Part shown: in pieces, positions 34,401-47,669 of the stretch
Position numbering within the stretch: position 1 is the stretch's first letter
Layout of the letters: each line of letters starts with the position of its first letter
Assembly (NCBI GenBank): GCA_031769625.1
Contig: JAUIMM010000699.1
Coordinates: 558,001-622,000, forward strand
Origin: Taudactylus pleione
Lineage: Eukaryota > Chordata > Amphibia > Anura > Myobatrachidae
Direction of reading: 5' to 3'
DNA length: 64,000 bases
Made by a program: the position numbers and the translations under genes
The notes under the pieces: generated by a model
The model's input: the letters and a program-made list of their open reading frames with translations, nothing else
The model's database searches: none
Told to the model about the DNA's origin: nothing

Positions 34401-37400
34401 AAGTATGCGCTTTTGTTGTTTCCATTATTTTCAATGCATTTTGGCCTAAAAAGAGCATTTGCTGTTTTCTCTTAAATACAACATGGGAGAAAAAACATTT
34501 CACATCAAATTTGTGGGTCTTGTTCTTCAACACATTCGGTGAAATTTTGAGCTGTCTGTGTTTGCTACAAGAGGAGATATCACAAAGTATGCGCTTTTGT
34601 TGTTTGCATTGCTTTCAATGCATTTTGCCCTAAAATGAGCATTTGCTGTTTTCTATTAAACGCAACATGGGAGAAAAACCATTTCACATCACATTTGTGG
34701 GTCTTGTTCTTCAACACATTTGGTGAAATTTTGAGCTGTCTGTGTTTGCTACAAGAGGAGATATCACAAAGTATGCGCTTTTGTTGTTTCCATTGCTTTC
34801 AATGCATTTTGGCCTAAAACAAGCATTTGCTGTTTTCTCTTAAATGCAACATGGGAGAAAAACCATTTCACATCACATTTGTGGGTCTTGTTCTTCAACA
34901 CATTCGGTGAAATTTTAAGCTGTCTGTGTTTGCTACAAGAGGAGATATCACAAAGTATGCGCTTTTGTTGTTTCCATTGCTTTCAATGCATTTTGACCTA
35001 AAACGAGCATTTGCTGTTTTTTCTTAAACGCAACTTGGGAGAAAAACCATTTCACATCACATTTGTGGGTCTTGTTCTTCAACCCATTCTGTGAAATTTT
35101 GAGCTGTCTGTGTTTGCTACAAGAGGAGATATCACAAAGTATGCGCTTTTGTTGTTTCCATTGCTTTCAATGCATTTTGACCTAAAACGAGCATTTGCTG
35201 TTTTTTCTTAAACGCAACATGAGAGAAAAACCATTTCACATCACATTTGTGGGTCTAGGTCTTCAACACATTCGGTGAAATTTTGAGCTGTCTGTGTTTG
35301 CTACAAGAGGAGATATCACAAAGTATGCGCTTTTGTTGTTTCCATTGCTTTCAATGCATTTTGGCCTAAAACGAGCATTTGCTGTTTTTTCTTAAACGCA
35401 ACATGGGAGAAAAACCATTTCACATTACATTTGTGGGTCTTGGTCTTCAACACATTTGGTGAAATTTTGAGCTGTCTGTTTTTGCTATTAGAGGAGATAT
35501 CACAAAGTAAGCGCTTTTGTTGTTTCCATTGCTTTCAATGCATTTTGGCCTAAAATGAGCATTTGCTGTTTTCTCTTAAATACAACATGGGAGAAAAACC
35601 ATTTCACATCACATTTGTGGGTCTTGGTCTTCAACACATTCGGTGAAATTTTGAGCTGTCTGTGTTTGCTACAAGAGGAGATATCACAAAGTATGCGCTT
35701 TTGTTGTTTCCATTGCTTTCAATACATTTTGGCCTAAAACGAGCATTTGCTGTTTTCTCTTAAATACAACATGGGAGAAAAACCATTTCACATCACATTT
35801 GTGGGTCTTGGTCTTCAACACATTCTGTGAAATTTTGAGCTGTCTGTGTTTGCTACAAGAGGAGATATCACAAAGTATGCACTTTTGTTGTTTCCATTGC
35901 TTTCAATGCATTTTGGCCTAAAATGACCATTTGCTGTTATCTCTTAAATGCAACATGGGAGAAAAACTATTTCATGTCACATTTGTGGGTCTTGGTCTTC
36001 AACACATTCGGTGAAATTTTGAGCTGTCTGTGTTTGCTACAAGAGGAGATATCACAAATTATGCTCTTTTGTTGTTTCAATTGCTTTCAATGCATTTTGG
36101 CCTAAAACGAGCATTTGCTGTTTTCTCTTAAACGCGACATGGGAGAAAAACCATTTCACATCACATTTGTGGGTCTTGGTCTTCAACACATTCGGTGAAA
36201 TTTTGAGCTGTCTGTGTTTGCCACAAGAGGAGATATCACAAACTATGCGCTTTTGTTGTTTCCATTGCTTTCAATACATTTTGGCCTAAAACGAGCATTT
36301 GCTGTTTTTTCTTAAATACAACATGGGAGAAAAACCATTTCACATCACATTTGTGGGTCTTGGTCTTCAACACATTCAGTGAAATTTTGAGCTGTCTGTG
36401 TTTGCTACAAGAGGAGATATCACAAAGTATGCGCTTTTGTTGTTTGCATTGCTTTCAATGCATTTTGCCCTAAAATGAGCATTTGCTGTTTTCTATTAAA
36501 CGCAACTTGGGAGAAAAACCATTTCACATCACATTTGTGGGTCTTGGTCTTCAACACATTTGGTGAAATTTTGAGCTGTCTGTGTTTGCTACAAGAGGAG
36601 ATATCACAAAGTATGCGCTTTTGTTGTTTCCATTGCTTTCAATGCATTTTGGCCTAAAACGAGCATTTGCTGTTTTCTCTTAAATACAACATGGGAGAAA
36701 AACCATTTCACATCACATTTGTGGGTCTTGTTCTTCAACACATTCGGTGAAATTTTGAGCTGTCTGTGTTTGCTACAAGAGGAGATATCACAAAGTATGC
36801 GCTTTTGTTGTTTCCATTGCTTTCAATGCATTTTGACCTAAAACGAGCATTTGCTGTTTTTTCTTAAACGCAACTTGGGAGAAAAACCATTTCACATCAC
36901 ATTTGTGGGTCTTGTTCTTCAACCCATTCAGTGAAATTTTGAGCTGTCTGTGTTTGCTACAAGAGGAGATATCACAAAGTATGCGCTTTTGTTGTTTCCA
37001 TTGCTTTCAATGCATTTTGGCCTAAAACGAGCATTTGCTGTTTTTTCTTAAACGCAACATGTGAGAAAAACGATTTCACATCACATTTGTGGGTCTTGTT
37101 CTTCAACACATTTGGTGAAATTTTGAGCTGTCTGTGTTTGCTACAAGAGGAGATATCACAAAGTATGCGCTTTTGTTGTTTCCATTGCTTTCAATGCATT
37201 TTGACCTAAAACGAGCATTTGCTGTTTTTTCTTAAACGCAACATGAGAGAAAAACCATTTCACATCACATTTGTGGGTCTAGGTCTTCAACACATTCGGT
37301 GAAATTTTGAGCTGTCTGTGTTTGCTACAAGAGGAGATATCACAAAGTATGCGCTTTTGTTGTTTCCATTGCTTTCAAAGCATTTTGGCCTAAAACGAGC

Positions 37401-40400
37401 ATTTGCTGTTTTTTCTTAAACGCAACATGGGAGAAAAACCATTTCACATCACATTTGTGGGTCTTGGTCTTCAACACATTTGGTGAAATTTTGAGCTGTC
37501 TGTTTTTGCTATTAGAGGAGATATCACAAAGTAAGCGCTTTTGTTGTTTCCATTGCTTTCAATGCATTTTGGCCTAAAACGAGCATTTGCTGTTTTCTCT
37601 TAAACGCGACATGGGAGAAAAACCATTTCACATCACATTTGTGGGTCTTGGTCTTCAACACATTCGGTGAAATTTTGAGCTGTCTGTGAATGCCACAAGA
37701 GGAGATATCACAAACTATGCGCTTTTGTTGTTTCCATTGCTTTCAATACATTTTGGCCTAAAACGAGCATTTGCTGTTTTTTCTTAAATACAACATGGGA
37801 GAAAAACCATTTCACATCACATTTGTGGGTCTTGGTCTTCAACACATTCAGTGAAATTTTGAGCTGTCTGTGTTTGCTACAAGAGGAGATATCACAAAGT
37901 ATGCGCTTTTGTTGTTTGCATTGCTTTCAATGCATTTTGCCCTAAAATGAGCATTTGCTGTTTTCTATTAAACGCAACTTGGGAGAAAAACCATTTCACA
38001 TCACATTTGTGGGTCTTGGTCTTCAACACATTTGGTGAAATTTTGAGCTGTCTGTGTTTGCTACAAGAGGAGATATCACAAAGTATGCGCTTTTGTTGTT
38101 TCCATTGCTTTCAATGCATTTTGGCCTAAAACGAGCATTTGCTGTTTTCTCTTAAATACAACATGGGAGAAAAACCATTTCACATCACATTTGTGGGTCT
38201 TGTTCTTCAACACATTCGGTGAAATTTTGAGCTGTCTGTGTTTGCTACAAGAGGAGATATCACAAAGTATGCGCTTTTGTTGTTTCCATTGCTTTCAATG
38301 CATTTTGACCTAAAACGAGCATTTGCTGTTTTTTCTTAAACGCAACTTGGGAGAAAAACCATTTCACATCACATTTGTGGGTCTTGTTCTTCAACCCATT
38401 CGGTGAAATTTTGAGCTGTCTGTGTTTGCTACAAGAGGAGATATCACAAAGTATGCGCTTTTGTTGTTTCCATTGCTTTCAATGCATTTTGGCCTAAAAC
38501 GAGCATTTGCTGTTTTTTCTTAAACGCAACATGTGAGAAAAACGATTTCACATCACATTTGTGGGTCTTGTTCTTCAACACATTTGGTGAAATTTTGAGC
38601 TGTCTGTGTTTGCTACAAGAGGAGATATCACAAAGTATGCGCTTTTGTTGTTTCCATTGCTTTCAAAGCATTTTGGCCTAAAACGAGCATTTGCTGTTTT
38701 TTCTTAAACGCAACATGGGAGAAAAACCATTTCACATCACATTTGTGGGTCTTGGTCTTCAACACATTTGGTGAAATTTTGAGCTGTCTGTTTTTGCTAT
38801 TAGAGGAGATATCACAAAGTAAGCGCTTTTGTTGTTTCCATTGCTTTCAATGCATTTTGGCCTAAAACGAGCATTTGCTGTTTTCTCTTAAATACAACAT
38901 GGGAGAAAAACCATTTCACATCACATTTGTGGGTCTTGGTCTTCAACACATTCGGTGAAATTTTGAGCTGTCTGTGTTTGCTACAAGAGGAGATATCACA
39001 AAGTATGCGCTTTTGTTGTTTCCATTGCTTTCAATACATTTTGGCCTAAAACGAGCATTTGCTGTTTTCTCTTAAATACAACATGGGAGAAAAACCATTT
39101 CACATAACATTTGTGGGTCTTGGTCTTCAACACATTCTGTGAAATTTTGAGCTGTCTGTGTTTGCTACAAGAGGAGATATCACAAAGTATGCACTTTTGT
39201 TGTTTCCATTGCTTTCAATGCATTTTGGCCTAAAACGAGCATTTGCTGTTATCTCTTAAATGCAACATGGGAGAAAAACTATTTCACATCACATTTGTGG
39301 GTCTTGATCTTCAACACATTCGGTGAAATTTTGAGCTGTCTGTGTTTGCTACAAGAGGAGATATCACAAATTATGCTCTTTTGTTGTTTCAATTGCTTTC
39401 AATGCATTTTGGCCTAAAACGAGCATTTGCTGTTTTCTCTTAAACGCGACATGGGAGAAAAACCATTTCACATCACATTTGTGGGTCTTGGTCTTCAACA
39501 CATTCGGTGAAATTTTGTGCTGTCTGTTTGCTACAAGAGGAGATATCACAAAGTATGCGCTTTTGTTGTTTCCATTATTTTCAATGCATTTTGGCCTAAA
39601 AAGAGCATTTGCTGTTTTCTCTTAAATACAACATGGGAGAAAAACCATTTCACATCAAATTTGTGGGTCTTGTTCTTCAACACATTCGGTGAAATTTTGA
39701 GCTGTCTGTGTTTGCTACAAGAGGAGATATCACAAAGTATGCGCTTTTGTTGTTTCCATTGCATTCAATGCATTTTGACCTAAAACGAGCATTTGCTGTT
39801 TTTTCTTAAACGCAACATGGGAGAAAAACCATTTCACATCACATTTGTGGGTCATGGTCTTCAACACATTCGGTGAAATTTTGAGCTGTCTGTGTTTGCT
39901 ACAAGAGGAGATATCACAAAGTATGCGCTTTTGTTGTTTGCATTGCTTTCAATGCATTTTGCCCTAAAATGAGCATTTGCTGTTTTCTATTAAACGCAAC
40001 ATGGGAGAAAAACCATTTCACATCACATTTGTGGGTCTTGGTCTTCAACACATTTGGTGAAATTTTGAGCTGTCTGTGTTTGCTACAAGAGGAGATATCA
40101 CAAAGTATGCGCTTTTGTTGTTTCCATTGCTTTCAAAGCATTTTGGCCTAAAACGAGCATTTGCTGTTTTCTCTTAAATGCAACATGGGAGAAAAACCAT
40201 TTCACATCACATTTGTGGGTCTTGGTCTTCAACACATTCGATGACATTTTGAGCTGTCTGTGTTTGCTACAAGAGGAGATATCACAAAGTATGCGCTTTT
40301 GTTGTTTCCATTGCTTTCAATGCATTTTGACCTAAAACGAGCATTTGCTGTTTTTTCTTAAATGCAACATGAGAGAAAAACCATTTCACATCACATTTGT

Positions 40401-43400
40401 GGGTCTAGGTCTTCAACACATTCGGTGAAATTTTGAGCTGTCTGTGTTTGCTACAAGAGGAGATATCACAAAGTAAGCGCTTTTGTTGTTTCCATTGCTT
40501 TCAATGCATTTTGGCCTAAAATGAGCATTTGCTGTTTTCTCTTAAATACAACATGGGAGAAAAACCATTTCACATCACATTTGTGGGTCTTGGTCTTCAA
40601 CACATTCGGTGAAATTTTGAGCTGTCTGTGTTTGCTACAAGAGGAGATATCACAAAGTATGCGCTTTTGTTGTTTCCATTGCTTTCAATACATTTTGGCC
40701 TAAAACGAGCATTTGCTGTTTTCTCTTAAATACAACATGGGAGAAAAACCATTTCACATCACATTTGTGGGTCTTGGTCTTCAACACATTCTGTGAAATT
40801 TTGAGCTGTCTGTGTTTGCTACAAGAGGAGATATCACAAAGTATGCACTTTTGTTGTTTCCATTGCTTTCAATGCATTTTGGCCTAAAATGACCATTTGC
40901 TGTTATCTCTTAAATGCAACATGGGAGAAAAACTATTTCATGTCACATTTGTGGGTCTTGGTCTTCAACACATTCGGTGAAATTTTGAGCTGTCTGTGTT
41001 TGCTACAAGAGGAGATATCACAAATTATGCTCTTTTGTTGTTTCAATTGCTTTCAATGCATTTTGGCCTAAAACGAGCATTTGCTGTTTTCTCTTAAACG
41101 CGACATGGGAGAAAAACCATTTCACATCACATTTGTGGGTCTTGGTCTTCAACACATTCGGTGAAATTTTGTGCTGTCTGTTTGCTACAAGAGGAGATAT
41201 CACAAAGTATGCGCTTTTGTTGTTTCCATTATTTTCAATGCATTTTGGCCTAAAAAGAGCATTTGCTGTTTTCTCTTAAATACAACATGGGAGAAAAACC
41301 ATTTCACATCACATTTGTGGGTCTTGGTCTTCAACACATTCGGTGAAATTTTGAGCTGTCTGTGTTTGCTACAAGAGGAGATATCACAAACTATGCGCTT
41401 TTGTTGTTTTCATTGCTTTCAATACATTTTGGCCTAAAACGAGAATTTGCTGTTTTTTCTTAAATGCAACATGGGAGAAAAACCATTTCACATCACATTT
41501 GTGGGTCTTGGTCTTCAACACATTTGGTGAAATTTTGAGCTGTCTGTGTTTGCTACAAGAGGAGATATCACAAAGTATGCGCTTTTGTTGTTTCCATTGC
41601 TTTCAAAGCATTTTGGCCTAAAACGAGCATTTGCTGTTTTCTCTTAAATGCAACATGGGAGAAAAACCATTTCACATCACATTTGTGGGTCTTGGTCTTC
41701 AACACATTCGATGACATTTTGAGCTGTCTGTGTTTGCTACAAGAGGAGATATCACAAAGTATGAGCTTTTGTTGTTTCTTTTGCTTTCAATGCATTTTGG
41801 CCTAAAACGAGCATTTGCTGTTTTCTCTTAAACGCGACATGGGAGAAAAACCATTTCACATCACCTTTGTGGGTCTTGGTCTTCAACACATTTGGTGAAA
41901 TTTTGTACTGTCTGTTTGCTACAAGAGGAGATATCACAAAGTATGTGCTTTTGTTGTTTCCATTGCTTTCAATGCATTTTGGCCTAAAAAGAGCATTTGT
42001 TGTTTTCTCTTAAATACAACATGGTTGAAAAACCATTTCACATCACCTTTGTGGGTCTTGGTCTTCAACACATTCGGTGAAATTTTGAGCTGTCTGTGTT
42101 TGCTACAAGAGGAGATATCACAAAGTATGCACTTTTGTTGTTTCCATTGCTTTCAATGCATTTTGGCCTAAAATGACCATTTGCTGTTATCTCTTAAATG
42201 CAACATGGGAGAAAAACTATTTCATGTCACATTTGTGGGTCTTGGTCTTCAACACATTCGGTGAAATTTTGAGCTGTCTGTGTTTGCTACAAGAGGAGAT
42301 ATCACAAATTATGCTCCTTTGTTGTTTCAATTGCTTTCAATGCATTTTGGCCTAAAACGAGTATTTGCTGTTTTCTCTTAAACGCGACATGGGAGAAAAA
42401 CCATTTCACATCACATTTGTGGGTCTTGGTCTTCAACACATTCGGTGAAATTTTGTGCTGTCTGTTTGCTACAAGAGGAGATATCACAAAGTATGCGCTT
42501 TTGTTGTTTCCATTATTTTCAATGCATTTTGGCCTAAAAAGAGCATTTGCTGTTTTCTCTTAAATACAACATGGGAGAAAAACCATTTCACATCACATTT
42601 GTGGGTCTTGGTCTTCAACACATTCAGTGAAATTTTGAGCTGTCTGTGTTTGCTACAAGAGGAGATATCACAAACTATGCGCTTTTGTTGTTTTCATTGC
42701 TTTCAATACATTTTGGCCTAAAACGAGAATTTGCTGTTTTTTCTTAAATGCAACATGGGAAAAAACCATTTCACATCACATTTGTGGGTCTTGGTCTTCA
42801 ACACATTTGGTGAAATTTTGAGCTGTCTGTGTTTGCTACAAGAGGAGATATCACAAAGTATGCGCTTTTGTTGTTTCCATTGCTTTCAAAGCATTTTGGC
42901 CTAAAACGAGCATTTGCTGTTTTCTCTTAAATGCAACATGGGAGAAAAACCATTTCACATCACATTTGTGGGTCTTGGTCTTCAACACATTCGATGACAT
43001 TTTGAGCTGTCTGTGTTTGCTACAAGAGGAGATATCACAATGTATGAGCTTTTGTTGTTTCTTTTGCTTTCAATGCATTTTGGCCTAAAACGAGCATTTG
43101 CTGTTTTCTCTTAAACGCGACATGGGAGAAAAACCATTTCACATCACCTTTGTGGGTCTTGGTCTTCAACACATTTGGTGAAATTTTGTACTGTCTGTTT
43201 GCTACAAGAGGAGATATCACAAAGTATGCACTTTTGTTGTTTCCATTGCTTTCAATGCATTTTGGCCTAAAAAGAGCATTTGTTGTTTTCTCTTAAATAC
43301 AACATGGTTGAAAAACCATTTCACATCACCTTTGTGGGTCTTGGTCTTCAACACATTCGGTGAAATTTTGAGCTGTCTGTGTTTGTTACAAGAGGAGATA

Positions 43401-45845
43401 TCACAAAGTATGTGCTTTTGTTGTTTCCATTGCTTTCAATGCATTTTGGTAAAAAACGACCATTTGCTGCTTTCTCTTAAACGCAACATAGGAGAAAAAC
43501 CATTTCACATCATATTTGTGGGTCTTGGTCTTCAACACATTCGGTGAAATTTTGAGCTGTCTGTGTTTGCCACAAGAGGAGATATCACAAACTATGCGCT
43601 TTTGTTGTTTCCATTGCTTTCAATACATTTTGGCCTAAAACGAGCATTTGCTGTTTTTTCTTAAATACAACATGGTTGAAAAACCATTTCACATCACCTT
43701 TGTGGGTCTTGGTCTTCAACACATTCGGTGAAATTTTGAGCTGTCTGTGTTTGTTACAAGAGGAGATATCACAAAGTATGTGCTTTTGTTGTTTCCATTG
43801 CTTTCAATGCATTTTGGTAAAAAACGACCATTTGCTGCTTTCTCTTAAACGCAACATAGGAGAAAAACCATTTCACATCATATTTGTGGGTCTTGGTCTT
43901 CAACACATTCGGTGAAATTTTGAGCTGTCTGTGTTTGCCACAAGAGGAGATATCACAAACTATGCGCTTTTGTTGTTTCCATTGCTTTCAATACATTTTG
44001 GCCTAAAACGAGCATTTGCTGTTTTTTCTTAAATGCAACATGGGAGAAAAACCATTTCACATCACATTTGTGGGTCTTGGTCTTCAACACATTCTGTGAA
44101 ATTTTGAGCTGTCTGTGTTTGCTACAAGAGGAGATATCACAAAGTATGCACTTTTGTTGTTTCCATTGCTTTCAATGCATTTTGGCCTAAAATGACCATT
44201 TGCTGTTATCTCTTAAATGCAACATGGGAGAAAAACTATTTCACATCACATTTGTGGGTCTTGATCTTCAACACATTCGGTGAAATTTTGAGCTGTCTGT
44301 GTTTGCTACAAGAGGAGATATCACAAATTATGCTCTTTTGTTGTTTCAATTGCTTTCAATGCATTTTGGCCTAAAACGAGCATTTGCTGTTTTCTCTTAA
44401 ACGCGACATGGGAGAAAAACCATTTCAGATCACATTTGTGGGTCTTGGTCTTCAACACATTCAGTGAAATTTTGTGCTGTCTGTTTGCTACAAGAGGAGA
44501 TATCACAAAGTATGCGCTTTTGTTGTTTCCATTATTTTCAATGCATTTTGGCCTAAAAAGAGCATTTGCTGTTTTCTCTTAAATACAACATGGGAGAAAA
44601 ACCATTTCACATCAAATTTGTGGGTCTTCTTCTTCAACACATTCGGTGAAATTTTGAGCTGTCTGTGTTTGCTACAAGAGGAGATATCACAAAGTATGCG
44701 CTTTTGTTGTTTCCATTGCTTTCAATGCATTTTGACCTAAAACGAGCATTTGCTGTTTTTTCTTAAACGCAACATGGGAGAAAAACCATTTCACATCACA
44801 TTTGTGGGTCTTGGTATTCAACACATTCGGTGAAATTTTGAGCTGTCTGTGTTTGCTACAAGAGGAGATATCACAAAGTATGCGCTTTTGTTGTTTGCAT
44901 TGCTTTCAATGCATTTTGCCCTAAAATGAGCATTTGCTGTTTTCTATTAAACGCAACATGGGAGAAAAACCATTTCACATCACATTTGTGGGTCTTGGTC
45001 TTCAACACATTTGGTGAAATTTTGAGCTGTCTGTGTTTGCTACAAGAGGAGATATCACAAAGTATGCGCTTTTGTTGTTTCCCTTGCTTTCAATGCATTT
45101 TGGCCTAAAACAAGCATTTGCTGTTTTCTCTTAAATGCAACATGGGAGAAAAACCATTTCACATCACATTTGTGGGTCTTGTTCTTCAACACATTCGGTG
45201 AAATTTTAAGCTGTCTGTGTTTGCTACAAGAGGAGATATCACAAAGTATGCGCTTTTGTTGTTTCCATTGCTTTCAATGCATTTTGACCTAAAACGAGCA
45301 TTTGCTGTTTTTTCTTAAACGCAACTTGGGAGAAAAACCATTTCACATCACATTTGTGGGTCTTGTTCTTCAACCCATTCTGTGAAATTTTGAGCTGTCT
45401 GTGTTTGCTACAAGAGGAGATATCACAAAGTATGCGCTTTTGTTGTTTCCATTGCTTTCAATGCATTTTGACCTAAAACGAGCATTTGCTGTTTTTTCTT
45501 AAACGCAACATGAGAGAAAAACCATTTCACATCACATTTGTGGGTCTAGGTCTTCAACACATTCGGTGAAATTTTGAGCTGTCTGTGTTTGCTACAAGAG
45601 GAGATATCACAAAGTATGCACTTTTGTTGTTTCCATTGCTTTCAAAGCATTTTGGCCTAAAACGAGCATTTGCTGTTTTTTCTTAAACGCAACATGGGAG
45701 AAAAACCATTTCACATTACATTTGTGGGTCTTGGTCTTCAACACATTTGGTGAAATTTTGAGCTGTCTGTTTTTGCTATTAGAGGAGATATCACAAAGTA
45801 AGCGCTTTTGTTGTTTCCATTGCTTTCAATGCATTTTGGCCTAAA
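25443..45845 (+). repeat. Long higher-order repeat, 27-29 monomers (about 5 kb), four units
   Basis: The same marker monomer starts at 25443, 30591, 35555, 40521 and 45846, and a second marker (TTATCTC with CTATTTCATGTCAC) follows 368 bp later each time. Spacings are 5148, 4964, 4966 and 5325 bp, which fit 28, 27, 27 and 29 monomers once the 182-bp and other length variants are counted. Units share much internal order but are not identical. The third contains a local repeat of the ATTAAACGCAACTTGG variant 1472 bp apart (36475 and 37947), and the fourth carries extra copies of the 2-kb segment and a dimer duplication. This is a loose higher-order repeat rather than a clean one. Confidence 0.8.
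43300..44040 (+). repeat. Recent 368-bp dimer duplication
   Basis: Two consecutive two-monomer units, beginning at the CATGGTTGAAAAA variant near 43305 and 43673, read the same through all their diagnostic variants (CACCTTTGTGG, TTGTTACAAG, TATGTGC, GGTAAAAAACGACC, CATAGGAG). The combination CATGGTTG with GGTAAAAAACG is not seen as one unit elsewhere in the window. The breakpoint lies in the shared CTTAAATACAAC stretch, since upstream of it the first copy has TTTGTTG and the second TTTGCTG. Confidence 0.88.
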
Positions 45846-47669
45846 ATGAGCATTTGCTGTTTTCTCTTAAATACAACATGGGAGAAAAACCATTTCACAT
45901 CACATTTGTGGGTCTTGGTCTTCAACACATTCGGTGAAATTTTGAGCTGTCTGTGTTTGCTACAAGAGGAGATATCACAAAGTATGCGCTTTTGTTGTTT
46001 CCATTGCTTTCAATACATTTTGGCCTAAAACGAGCATTTGCTGTTTTCTCTTAAATACAACATGGGAGAAAAACCATTTCACATCACATTTGTGGGTCTT
46101 GGTCTTCAACACATTCTGTGAAATTTTGAGCTGTCTGTGTTTGCTACAAGAGGAGATATCACAAAGTATGCACTTTTGTTGTTTCCATTGCTTTCAATGC
46201 ATTTTGGCCTAAAATGACCATTTGCTGTTATCTCTTAAATGCAACATGGGAGAAAAACTATTTCATGTCACATTTGTGGGTCTTGTTCTTCAACACATTC
46301 GGTGAAATTTTGAGCTGTCTGTTTGCTACAAGAGGAGATATCACAAAGTATGCGCTTTTGTTGTTTCCATTATTTTCAATGCATTTTGGCCTAAAAAGAG
46401 CATTTGCTGTTTTCTCTTAAATACAACATGGGAGAAAAACCATTTCACATCAAATTTGTGGGTCTTGTTCTTCAACACATTCGGTGAAATTTTGAGCTGT
46501 CTGTGTTTGCTACAAGAGGAGATATCACAAAGTATGCGCTTTTGTTGTTTCCATTGCTTTCAATGCATTTTGGCCTAAAACGAGCATTTGCTGTTTTTTC
46601 TTAAACGCAACATGTGAGAAAAACGATTTCACATCACATTTGTGGGTCTTGTTCTTCAACACATTCGGTGAAATTTTGAGCTGTCTGTTTTTGCTATTAG
46701 AGGAGATATCACAAAGTATGCGCTTTTGTTGTTTCCATTGCTTTCAATGCATTTTGGCCTAAAACGAGCATGTGCTGTTTTCTCTTAAATGCAACATGGG
46801 AGAAAAACTATTTCACATCACATTTGTGGGTCTTGGTCTTCAACACATTCGGTGAAATTTTGAGCTGTCTGTGTTTGCTACAAGAGGAGATATCACAAAG
46901 TATGTGCTTTTGTTGTTTCCATTGCTTTCAATGCATTATGGCCTAAAACGAGCATTTGCTGTTTTTTCTTAAATGCAACATGGGAGAAAAACCATTTCAC
47001 ATCACATTTGTGGGTCTTGGTCTTCAACACATTTGGTGAAATTTTGAGCTGTCTGTTTTTGCTATTAGAGGAGATATCACAAAGTAAGCGCTTTTGTTGT
47101 TTCCATTGCTTTCAATGCATTTTGGCCTAAAACGAGCATTTGCTGTTTTTTCTAAAATGCAACATGGGAGAAAAACAATTTCACATCACATTTGTGGGTC
47201 TTGTTCTTCAACACATTTGTTGAAATTTTGAGCTGTCTGTGTTTGTTACAAGAGGAGATATCACAAAGTATGTGCTTTTGTTGTTTCCATTGCTTTCAAT
47301 GCATTTTGGTAAAAAACGACCATTTGCTGCTTTCTCTTATACGCAACATAGGAGAAAAACCATTTCACATCATATTTGTGGGTCTTGGTCTTCAACACAT
47401 TCGGTGAAATTTTGAGCTGTCTGTGTTTGCCACAAGAGGAGATATCACAAACTATGCGCTTTTGTTGTTTCCATTGCTTTCAATACATTTTGGCCTAAAA
47501 CGAGCATTTGCTGTTTTTTCTTAAATGCAACATGGGAGAAAAACCATTTCACATCACATTTGTGGGTCTTGGTCTTCAACACATTCAGTGAAATTTTGAG
47601 CTGTCTGTGTTTGCTACAAGAGGAGATATCACAAAGTATGCGCTTTTGTTGTTTGCATTGCTTTCAATG

